A DNA stretch of 45,073 bases, taken from Sphingosinicella sp. CPCC 101087. Lineage in GTDB: Bacteria > Pseudomonadota > Alphaproteobacteria > Sphingomonadales > Sphingomonadaceae. The translations under genes were made by a program, and so were the position numbers. Location: positions 1 through 45,073 of the forward strand of contig NZ_SBFF01000017.1 of assembly GCF_004151485.1 (NCBI RefSeq), written 5' to 3'. The notes beneath the pieces were generated by a model, which saw nothing but the letters and a program-made list of their open reading frames with translations, did no database searches and was not told where the DNA came from. Every line of letters begins with the position of its first letter. Positions within the stretch are counted from its first letter, which is position 1. This document shows positions 35,960 to 43,477 of the stretch, piece by piece.

Positions 35960-37289
35960 GTGCCTCTCACCGCGACCGCCGTGGCGCACGCCAAGGGTCG
36001 GAATAGGCCATACAAACTGACCGACTCGGCGGGCTTGGTCCTGCTCGTGAACCCCGACGGGCGGCGTTACTGGCGCTTCAACTATCGCTACAGAGGCAAG
36101 CAGAAGACGATGGCCTTTCGGGGTCTACCCGGACGTCGGCCTGGCCGATGCTCGCGCCAAGCGTGACGTGGCTCGCAAGCTTGTCGCGGCGGGCGAGGAT
36201 CCGATGGAGGTCCGAAGGCGCCGAGAGCGCGAGATCCGCGCGCAGGAGCAGGAGACCTTCCAGGTCGTAGGCGAGGAGTGGCTGAATCGATTGAAGGCAC
36301 AAGGCCGAGCCGAATCGACATTGAAGAAGATGCGCTGGCTCCTAGGCTTCGCCTTTCCGCTCCTTGGCTCTCGTCCAATCGCCCAGATCACGGCGCTCGA
36401 AGTGCTTGAGGTGCTCCGAAAGATGGAGGCACGCCGCCGCTACGAAACGGCCGTTCGCCTGCGCAGCACATTCGGCACGGTCTTCCGCTATGCGATCGCC
36501 ACCGGTCGTGCGCAACGCGACGTTTCGGTCGACCTTCGCGGGGCACTGATCCAGCCTAACGTGACCCATCGTCCGGCCCTGCTCGACCCGCGTGAGATCG
36601 GCCCACTGCTCCGGGCAATCGACGGCTATGAAGGGCAGCCCACCGTTCAGATCGCGCTCCGATTGGCGCCACACCTCTTTGCGCGTCCGGGCGAGCTGCG
36701 GATGGCAGAATGGAGAGAGTTCGACGTGGATGATGCGGTCTGGACAATTCCGGCCCACAAAACCAAGATGCGCCGCCCACACCATGTTCCCTTGTCACGC
36801 CAGGTGCTCGCCATGCTGGCCGAGCTTATGCCGGTCAGCGGGAGCACGGCCTTCCTCTTTCCAGGCGTGCGCTCAGAAAAGCGCCCGATTACTGGCAACA
36901 CGCTCAACGCTGCCCTTCGCCGTCTGGGCTATGGCAAGACCCAGCTGACGGCCCATGGCTTTCGCGCAATGGCGGGCACACTCTTGAACGAGATGGGCCG
37001 TTGGCACCCAGATGCAATCGAACGGCAGCTCGGACATGTCGAGGGAAATGATGTTCGCCGCGCCTATGTCCGGGGCGAGCACTGGAACGAGCGTGTCAGG
37101 ACGATGCAGGCTTGGTCAGACTATCTCGACGACCTGCGCAAGAGGGTTACTGGAAAGCCGAGTGATATTCGCCGAATCGCTCCAGCCATGGCAGCGGCGC
37201 GCGATCGCCTCGGCTCGGCGCAGGGCGAGTCCATCGATGCAGACCTTGGCCTGCTAACGATCTACTCTCGACCGAGCCTTGACCGCTGA
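35960..37289 (+). pseudogene. Tyrosine-type site-specific integrase, frameshifted
   Basis: A P4-type phage/ICE integrase. The first frame (35960-36166, GTG start after GGGAG) carries the arm-binding domain up to KQKTMAF, then hits a stop. The second frame, in frame with 36168-37289, continues with GVYPDVGLADARAKRDVARKL and a complete catalytic domain. The catalytic set is whole: Arg173 (ARPGEL), Lys198 (HKTK), His263 and Arg266 (AHGFR), His290 (LGHVE) and Tyr300 (RRAY), numbered from 36168. Removing the single C at 36119 rejoins both parts into a 442-residue protein. It is adjacent to tRNA-Phe, so it presumably targeted that gene. The insertion could be a true mutation, a sequencing error or a programmed shift; no slippery signal is obvious. 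Confidence is high for the identity, moderate for true inactivation. Confidence 0.9.
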
Positions 37290-37431
37290 GGCTATCCGAA
37301 GGTCCACCCACTCGCATTCAGCGGGGACACTCCGGAGGCGTCGAGTCTGATTGGATGGATGGGCTTCAAGAGCCCGGTCCCGACGACTGGAAATCCGCTG
37401 GCGTATGCCGCGCAGGTCGGCAACTTCAAGC

Positions 37432-38928
37432 CTATCTCAGCGGCGCAAAGGCGCCGGTAAATCGCTCGCCTTCAACGAGCGTGGCTTCGTTATAGTTGTT
37501 AACGAAGCGTCCCGGCCCACGAAGGTCGGTCGCCCAGTGGTTCCGCCGCACCGTTGCCGAGGTGAACTGTCCCACCAGATCGCCGTGTGCTCCGTCATGC
37601 CCGGTCTGCGCCACGAAGACCTCATTATCCTCGAACCGATGGTTGGGGTTTGCACATCGGAATAGATAGGTCTGGCCGAAGGTCTCCGGCGAGCGTAGGT
37701 CGAAACGATTGTGATGAATCCACACTCGGGGTCGCCTGGGGCTCAGGTCATAAATCGGCGCCCAAGTTGGATCGTCGCCGCTCCAATGGCCTCCACTCAC
37801 TTCCACGTTGATGCGCTTGCGATATTCCCGGTGCGCAGCGTAAGCACATGCTATTTGAATATTGTGCCAGCTGCCCCCGCGAATCAAACTATGCTCAGCC
37901 GATAATATCAATCGCCCCCAGCGGCTGCGGCGACCGCTGCAGTTGATAAGCTCCACTTTGGCGATTCGGTCGGGGTTTCCCGCGACGACAGCAGGGCCGC
38001 GATTTTCGTCGAACCGGCATCGTTCCGCGCGAAACTCCGAGCTGAAGTCATAATCGTGACCAGGCTCCACATCGACTCCGGCGCGGGGGGCTCGATGGTA
38101 GGAGCCCCCCGTCCTTCCATTTTCGCTGAAGATACTGTCCAGGGCCAACACCGCGACAGCACCAGCGACGGTGAGGCCTTGGCGGACATTGTTTGTCAGG
38201 CGCACATTGCTCAAGCGGATGTCTCGGCTCACGCGTCGATTGCGTGCAGCCCGGATATAGACGCCGTCGGCAGTGAAATGGTGAATGTGCAAGTTCTCCA
38301 ACCGCACTTGGGAGCACCCAATAAGCATGATGCCGTGGCCCTGGCCTTCGGCCACTCTGGGGTCAGCCGTTGTGCGATCGGCGTTTCCGTTCAAGGTGCC
38401 GTTGCTGATCGTGAGATTTGAGCATTGCTCAAAATGCATGGGAATCACCGCATCCGCGAAGGACCGCCTTCCACGGCGGGCGTCGGCTCCACGGTGAAAG
38501 TCACCTTTGACGTCTACCGTCGCGCCATTCAGATCCATCGTCAGACCATCGCATCCGACGAAGGCGATATGGCCTATTTCGTTGCGTGCCGATCCGCCCG
38601 TCAGCCGAATTCGATCCACCCGATACCTCCTGCCTCGTCCGAACCGCACGACGCCGCCGCCGAGGCGACTCACGGCAGCAGCGAGTCTAACGAGAGCTTC
38701 ATAATCGTCGGACGTGCCATCCCCGCGGGCTCCGAACATCTCGGGCGTGATGACCGTTCCGCGCTGCGCTGCGCAGGCGCCGGCATAGGGCGGAAGTAGT
38801 AATGCCGCGCACGCGGCGGAGCCGATGACTTGCCGACGACTGATGTGCTCGCGTCGCGCCCAGACACTGCCCGTGCATTCGGATTCGCAATCGGTCGTCT
38901 TGGATTCCAAATTACGCTTCTCCATCAT
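37432..38928 (-). CDS. Tat-exported right-handed beta-helix (pectate-lyase-like) protein
   Basis: A 498-residue protein. A twin-arginine signal (ISRRQVIGSAACAALLL, arginines 31-32) is preceded by a long polar leader. The mature start EMFGARGDGTSDDYEAL is the N-terminal motif of pectate-lyase-3 type beta-helix proteins, and the body shows repeated LTISNGTLNGN / VRLENLHIHHFTADGVYI / IRLSNVRLTNN coils of parallel beta-helix. The fold hosts polysaccharide lyases, hydrolases and epimerases; catalytic residues cannot be assigned by eye. ATG 38928 is chosen over 39084 because it gives a normal Tat signal. Probably cargo of the island, acting on a polysaccharide outside the cytoplasm. Base composition is lower in G+C than in the genes before tRNA-Phe. 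Confidence 0.8.
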   Translation of the reverse strand: MMEKRNLESKTTDCESECTGSVWARREHISRRQVIGSAACAALLLPPYAGACAAQRGTVITPEMFGARGDGTSDDYEALVRLAAAVSRLGGGVVRFGRGRRYRVDRIRLTGGSARNEIGHIAFVGCDGLTMDLNGATVDVKGDFHRGADARRGRRSFADAVIPMHFEQCSNLTISNGTLNGNADRTTADPRVAEGQGHGIMLIGCSQVRLENLHIHHFTADGVYIRAARNRRVSRDIRLSNVRLTNNVRQGLTVAGAVAVLALDSIFSENGRTGGSYHRAPRAGVDVEPGHDYDFSSEFRAERCRFDENRGPAVVAGNPDRIAKVELINCSGRRSRWGRLILSAEHSLIRGGSWHNIQIACAYAAHREYRKRINVEVSGGHWSGDDPTWAPIYDLSPRRPRVWIHHNRFDLRSPETFGQTYLFRCANPNHRFEDNEVFVAQTGHDGAHGDLVGQFTSATVRRNHWATDLRGPGRFVNNYNEATLVEGERFTGAFAPLR

Positions 38929-38959
38929 GGTCGTCAAAGCTCCACCATTTCCGGTCGGC

Positions 38960-39418
38960 TCATTTGTCCCCAGGCGCTTGCTCCAGGATGAACGCGGGAC
39001 GAAACGCAACGCTGGATCCGCCCGGGCGCGAGGGCGAGTGACCCAAAGCCTGATCCGCAAGCCTCCGAGCGGCGAGGTCCACAAAGGCGCGGTATCGCTC
39101 GAGCCCCAGGCGAGCCGTCTCGGCGTCGAATGGGGGCTGATTAGCGACGATCGTGAGCTGGTGCTGTATGAACAGGCCGAGGGCCTCCGCCAGGACGTCG
39201 AGCCTGTGCTCGATAAGTCGGTGCTCGCGGCTCAAGCCGTCAAGCCGCTGCGCGAACTGGTCGTCCCGCTCATTGCAGTCACCCCGATCAATCCAGGCTC
39301 GAAGCGCGCCGGTGAGGACCGCCGTCTTCGAAGAGCCGGGGGCGGCGCCAAGGCGCTCCAGCTGATCCGACAGATCGTCGGGCAGATGGAATTGATGGCG
39401 CGTCTTGAAGGTCCGCAT
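38960..39418 (-). CDS. CopG-like ribbon-helix-helix protein of conjugation-locus type
   Basis: A 152-residue protein. The N-terminus RTFKTRHQFHLPDDLSDQL followed by KTAVLTGALRAWIDRG is a ribbon-helix-helix fold, and a coiled-coil-like helical part (residues 55-125) ends in ARLGLERYRAFVDLAARRLAD. To my knowledge this architecture belongs to CopG-family proteins encoded between the coupling protein gene (traG/virD4) and trbB on alphaproteobacterial ICEs and plasmids. Here neither neighbour is present, so it is a leftover. ATG 39418 is preferred over 39508 because the RHH motif begins directly. Confidence 0.65.
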   Translation of the reverse strand: MRTFKTRHQFHLPDDLSDQLERLGAAPGSSKTAVLTGALRAWIDRGDCNERDDQFAQRLDGLSREHRLIEHRLDVLAEALGLFIQHQLTIVANQPPFDAETARLGLERYRAFVDLAARRLADQALGHSPSRPGGSSVAFRPAFILEQAPGDK

Positions 39419-40025
39419 GGGGTGAATGTCGCACAGGCGAATGCCAAATTGGGGTGCGCATCCGACGCATGAAAGCGCAACAGGCGACAGCTCCGGCGGA
39501 GATGGCAAGATCGAGCTTCCGCTCCGGCCGATCGCCGCGCTGACGTGGCCCGCTCACGAGCGCTTCGCGCACCGGCGCCGGCCGCAGGAGCATATGCTCA
39601 TCGGCCGCTCGATTACGCCGAACTTGCAATCCTCGCCTGAACGTCGTCAACGCCTCTTGCTCGCTTTGGCGGCCGAGCAGCCGGCTCCGCCAGCCGGGCC
39701 ATGGCGCCCGAAGTGACACGTCGTCCCCCGTTCGAAGTCTTTCCAAAGCGCTCGAGTCCAGCGTCCGCGCAATTCGATAAGCGAAACGCGTGCTCGAATC
39801 ACGGGCGGTCCACGGACCATCTGCGCCTTCGTGCGTCAGAGCAGTAGAGGTCGCAGGTCCCTGGCGTCTCGTGCCTGCGGCGCGACCGCGTTCTACGCCG
39901 CTTCGCTCTGCCGAGCCGCCTTTGGGCGTCTCGGCCCATCCGGTGACGATCACATGACGCGTGGCCGGAGCTGAAGCTCCAGCAAGCGGTCGCCGCGCTG
40001 ATTTGGCGCGGCGGCGTCGTGCCTC

Positions 40026-40303
40026 TGTGCAACCGGTCACCTGGGTGACGTTTGAGACCGGTCAGCTGGGTGAGAGTTTTTGGGAGCAGGGCGCCGTCGT
40101 TTGCCCGGTTTCACTCTGATGAGCTTGTTCTTGCCGCGGATGTAGCCGAGCAGGATCGGCCCGAACCGGACCTCGTATTCGTCGTCTGCGATCTCGAAGA
40201 TGCCGACGCGTTCGCCGTTCAGCACTTCGGAGACGAACAGCTCCCGCCCACGCCAGCGGATCGATCCGCTAATCCGGACCGTGCGCACATGCGTGGCGTT
40301 CAA
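40026..40303 (-). mobile_element. IS481-like transposase C-terminal remnant with IS end
   Basis: An 88-codon frame (40037-40303, minus) reads RTVRISGSIRWRGRELFVSE then GERVGIFEIADDEYEVRFGP and LLGYI. This is the C-terminal beta-domain of DDE integrase-type transposases of the IS481 group. The catalytic DDE part is gone: the frame is closed by a stop at 40358-40360. The frame stops inside a short repeat pair, ACCGGTCACCTGGGTGA (40032) and ACCGGTCAGCTGGGTGA (40057), period 25, which fits transposase-binding sites at an IS end near 40026. The region 39419-40025 (about 600 bases) between this and the CopG gene shows no gene that I can support. Confidence 0.5.
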
Positions 40304-40479
40304 CTGTGGGGCGCTGCGGCTCGCAGCGGCCGCCAGGGCGGACGATCGCCTTCGATCTCATAGTTGAGCTCGAGTTCCTCCAGCGCCATGTCCGCCCCGG
40401 TCGGGGCCGCTGCGCTTTCCTCCCTCGCCCGCAACGCCAACAAGGCGTCGGCAGGATAAGTCCAAGAGATGCTGGCCAT
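40300..40479 (-). CDS. Small protein of unknown function
   Basis: A 59-residue frame starting at ATG 40479 with a good AAGGAG nine bases upstream. The sequence (MASISWTYPADALLALRARE, then MALEELELNYEIEGDRPPW) has an acidic second half and no recognisable domain. Its stop overlaps a TTG that opens the transposase-tail frame. A longer upstream extension to 40680 is low in complexity. It may be a real small gene or a piece of decayed mobile DNA. Confidence 0.35.
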   Translation of the reverse strand: MASISWTYPADALLALRAREESAAAPTGADMALEELELNYEIEGDRPPWRPLRAAAPHS

Positions 40480-40697
40480 CGGCAAGCGCTCCTTCTGCCG
40501 CACGCCCGACGGCACGGATATTCCGTGCGCCATGGTCGACACATCTGACTGGCTCGGCAACCAAGTCTCGACATCGCCCTCCCCCGGCCGACGCGCTGCG
40601 GGCACGCGATGCCGTAGATGACTCACTGTCCCCCCGAATCCAACTTGCTTCCACCGGCATCGGAGGGCATGCAGGATCAACGTTGGAGCAGAGCCTC

Positions 40698-41900
40698 ATG
40701 CCCAGCCTGGCCGGCATCCAATTGCTCGATTCGAAATCGTGCTCAGTCGGGAGCGCGCTTGCCGTGCAACTCTCCGCGCCGGCCCGCGCCAGCGAGATGC
40801 ACAACTTCGCCGATTGGGAAGTGGATCTGCGGAGCGGCTACAACTATGCGGTGGCTCGGTCGCGCCGCCACCTCGCGGGGAGCGCCTTGGTCGACGATGG
40901 CATGGACATGATCCGCCGTGCGCTTGACCTTGCCTCGATCACCAGCGTGGATCATCTCGTCACTCTCGGCGCTGCCGACAACCACATTGCGGTTGAGCGG
41001 ACCGGAGATGGCATCCTCCTGAGGCTCAGGTCTATTACTGGTCTTTGCATCGGAACGGGCTTTAATATGACGACGATGCGGTCGGGCGAAACGGCCGAAC
41101 TGAACCACCCGCCCCCCTCCGCCCCCTGGATGACGGCGTTTCGGTTCTTCAGGCTGTCGCAAGAGAGCCGCGACCTTTTTGATGCGTGCCGAAATCTGTA
41201 TCTCGGAATGGAAGCGCTGCTGGACAAGATCTTTCCAAAAGAGAGGAGCGAGGACGAGAAGACTTGGATTTTGAGAGCGCTTAGGGGGGCCAACGCAAAG
41301 TGCGACTTTTCAGCCATCCCGCTCAAGGGCCGAGTGGTTCCGCTCGATGCGCTGGTCGACCGGCTGCATGACATACGAGTTCACGTATTCAATGCAAAAT
41401 CGGGGCGCGTCGGGATCTCCGAGAAAAGGGCCAACTATCTGGAGGTCGCGGAAGCATATTCGGCCGTTCTGGAAATTTGGATCGAGCTGCTTCGAGGATG
41501 GGTGCCCACCAGCCAGGGCAGCGGCCTTGTCGCTTATGCGGATTTCAAGTTTGTGGTCGAGAACACCTATGCCGGCGCAGTCGTGGCGGTCGGGCAAGCG
41601 ATGCCCGGCACCAACCGACGCGAGCACGAAGCGACGACGGCGGACGATTGGGCAATCCTCGACTCTCCCGCCGAAATAGTCGAGTTACGCCCGGGTCGAG
41701 CGGCAGTCATCGCGCGCAGTGCTGTTCAAGCGCTCCGCACCACCCAATCCATAAACCGGTTGGCGATCATGAATTCCGCATATGTGCCAATGATCACGGG
41801 CTCGTTTCCCGACCTCACCCTGGAGGAGGTGGATCAGGTCGAGGTTATTGCCGAGATCAGATTGGTCGATCCTGGACAGGCACGACCCGAGTTCTCGTGA
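40698..41900 (+). CDS. HEPN-like protein of unknown function
   Basis: A 400-residue soluble protein, start chosen at ATG 40698 because GGAG lies nine bases before it. Residues from about 148 to 240 form a helical block: FRFFRLSQESRDLFDACRN, LYLGMEALLDKIFPK, then DRLHDIRVHVFNAK. The last contains an R-x6-H pair of the kind found in HEPN domains, and the whole resembles the helical domain of MauJ-like and ApeA-like hypothetical proteins. HEPN proteins are often RNases in toxin-antitoxin, CRISPR and anti-phage systems. The N-terminal 140 residues are beta-rich (VEVDLRSGYNYAVARSR, ILLRLRSITGLCIGTGF). The C-terminal 150 residues are unassigned. Isolated on the island between mobile-element scraps; a defence role is a guess. 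Confidence 0.65.
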   Translation: MPSLAGIQLLDSKSCSVGSALAVQLSAPARASEMHNFADWEVDLRSGYNYAVARSRRHLAGSALVDDGMDMIRRALDLASITSVDHLVTLGAADNHIAVERTGDGILLRLRSITGLCIGTGFNMTTMRSGETAELNHPPPSAPWMTAFRFFRLSQESRDLFDACRNLYLGMEALLDKIFPKERSEDEKTWILRALRGANAKCDFSAIPLKGRVVPLDALVDRLHDIRVHVFNAKSGRVGISEKRANYLEVAEAYSAVLEIWIELLRGWVPTSQGSGLVAYADFKFVVENTYAGAVVAVGQAMPGTNRREHEATTADDWAILDSPAEIVELRPGRAAVIARSAVQALRTTQSINRLAIMNSAYVPMITGSFPDLTLEEVDQVEVIAEIRLVDPGQARPEFS

Positions 41901-42159
41901 GATCGATACGACATTGAGATAATCTCAAAGCGTCCGGACCGGTCACCAGATGTCTGGATCTTGGCCTACTGAGCCGCGCTGGCCTGTGCGACCACGCTAA
42001 ATTCGCCTATTTACAGACGTTCGACGTGACGCTTGCCCGACTGGGGTTGCGACCCGTGCCCGCCTGATCAGGATCGGGTTTCATCGCCCGCTCGGCCCGG
42101 ACGTCCACACCTGCTGAATGCGGACCACTTCAGCGTAGTTGGACCTTCAGCTCTACGGC

Positions 42160-42279
42160 TCACCGCCAGCGGAACGAGGATGATCGCGCAGACCTTGCTG
42201 ACCCGAGCTCTCCAGCCCTGATCAGCTCGTAGACCTTCGACCGCCCGAGATTGCCGACGAGAAGGACGATGTTGGTCAT
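42160..42279 (-). pseudogene. SSB N-terminus joined to a frameshifted excisionase-type HTH
   Basis: ATG 42279, with AGGAG seven bases upstream, opens a 39-codon frame. Its first eleven codons (MTNIVLLVGNL) are the start of single-stranded DNA-binding protein. From codon 12 it reads GRSKVYELIRAGELGS, the recognition helix of excisionase-type MerR-like HTH proteins. After that the frame is lost; the next frame continues with an IILVPLAVSRR-like end, as expected of the HTH family. So two unrelated genes are fused at 'LG'. Either a deletion joined them or the alignment at the junction is fortuitous. Not a functional SSB. Confidence 0.5.
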
Positions 42280-42711
42280 GGATCTGCTCCTGCTTGCCGT
42301 CGGGACCATCCCGTCGACAGCACTCGTAGAGCCGAGGCGAAGCGGCGGACCGCACCGAACGGGGAACCCCGCCCCAAGGCCAGCGCGGGCCGCCCGAAGG
42401 GCAACACGAGCCGAAGGGACGTGAGTTGCGGACCGACGCTGCCGAGGCATGAAGGGCTGGAAGAAGAGATGGGATGATCCGGCGAGGCGCAGCGGGGACA
42501 TGTGACATCGAGCCAGAACGTACAAACGTCGGGGCGATCAGCCCGCGCTCGACCCGTCGAGGAGGATCTCGACGGTTGCGGCAGCAAGAGTGAACAGCAT
42601 CGTCTACAAGGCCGGCGCGGTGCGCTCGAGCTTGCGGTGCTGGGTGGGGGGGAGAAGATCGCAGCATTAGCACCACGATCTCCGTTTCGCTTTGCCGCCA
42701 GGAATGCTGTC
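42280..42711. other. Gene-free stretch, possible leader of the lost ssb gene
   Basis: No coding frame can be supported on either strand. The minus strand leads into the ssb ribosome-binding site and contains long GC-rich runs. It looks like a former intergenic region between the ardC-like and ssb-like genes. Confidence 0.4.
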
Positions 42712-42906
42712 TCATGAACGGCTCGGTTCAGTGTCTGGGGCATAGAAGGCCATGTCGCCCCCAATCCGGAGATCCGCCCCGATCGCCGCGATAAGGGCCT
42801 CGCCTTCGGCAATGGGCTCGCGCTCGCCTTTGGCCCCGGGAAGCTGGGTGACTTTGCAGGGCGGGTCCTCGCATTGGTCGACGTTGAACACCACGAACCG
42901 CTTGAG
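42712..42906 (-). pseudogene. ArdC-type antirestriction protein fragment
   Basis: In the minus frame LKRFVVFNVDQCEDPP is followed by IAEGEALIAAIGADLRIGGD and MAFYAPDTE. This matches the middle of ArdC/DUF1738 antirestriction proteins (typical text LKRF.VFN.DQ....., then ....A.IRHGGDRAYY.P). The fragment lacks the N-terminal ssDNA-binding part and the C-terminal zinc metallopeptidase part with HExxH. Upstream codons in frame are unrelated in composition. ArdC protects incoming conjugative DNA from restriction, so this is a trace of a conjugative element. No function expected. Confidence 0.6.
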
Positions 42907-43025
42907 ATCGCGATCTGCCGCGCCTCCCGATGCTGGACGGAATGGCCGTCCTCCATCGTTCGCGCGCAGAGTTCTAGTTGGAGCCCTTGCGTTACCGGCT
43001 CCATTCGAGAGCGGACCGGCGGGCG

Positions 43026-43361
43026 TCAGCCCGGGGCGTTGTGTCGGGCGTCGCGCAGGCGCGAAGGCGGAACCGTCGCCGATGGCGGCAAAGATTCGGC
43101 TTCCGGAAGCAGCATCCAGTGGCTCGGCCACTGAAGCAGGTCGCAGCTTCGCGCGTCCATGAACACGCCTCGGTCAAGCGGGTCGTCCGAACCCCTGAGC
43201 AGAATTGCGACGGCGAAACGACCCTCGGAGAGCACCAGCACCTCGTCGATCGGCAGGCACAGATCGGTTGAGATCCACGAATTGGGGGTCGGCCGCTCAG
43301 ATCGAAGCCCCTTTCTCTCGGCGAAGCTGGGGTGAGAGCACCGGTTCTGAGAGGTCGCCAT
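43026..43361 (-). CDS. DUF551-like protein
   Basis: A 111-residue frame, ATG 43361 with GAGAGGT nine bases upstream. NSWISTDLCLPIDEVLVLSE begins like DUF551 (WISV..RLP....VLV) and QWPSHWMLLPEAE is its usual C-terminal THWMPLPEPP-like string. DUF551 proteins are small, of unknown function, and frequent on phages and integrative elements. The roughly 35 residues after the motif are probably not part of the domain. The sequence between 42907 and 43025 shows nothing. Confidence 0.5.
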   Translation of the reverse strand: MATSQNRCSHPSFAERKGLRSERPTPNSWISTDLCLPIDEVLVLSEGRFAVAILLRGSDDPLDRGVFMDARSCDLLQWPSHWMLLPEAESLPPSATVPPSRLRDARHNAPG

Positions 43362-43477
43362 GGCCCCTACTTTCGGATTGTGGCGGTGAGACAGTCGCCG
43401 GTTTGTACAGATCGGAACCCTGGAGGGCCGACCGACGAAGTCGCGTCTGGGAGGGGACTTCGCCGGTCAGCTTCTCG

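Noticed and set aside
39288-40040. 250-codon minus-strand frame upstream of CopG
   Set aside because: Overlaps the CopG gene in another frame and shows no similarity to a coupling protein or relaxase; Arg/Ser-rich noise.
42276-43004. 243-codon minus-strand frame over the ArdC fragment and ssb leader
   Set aside because: Ser/Pro/Arg-rich; the ArdC similarity is in a different frame.
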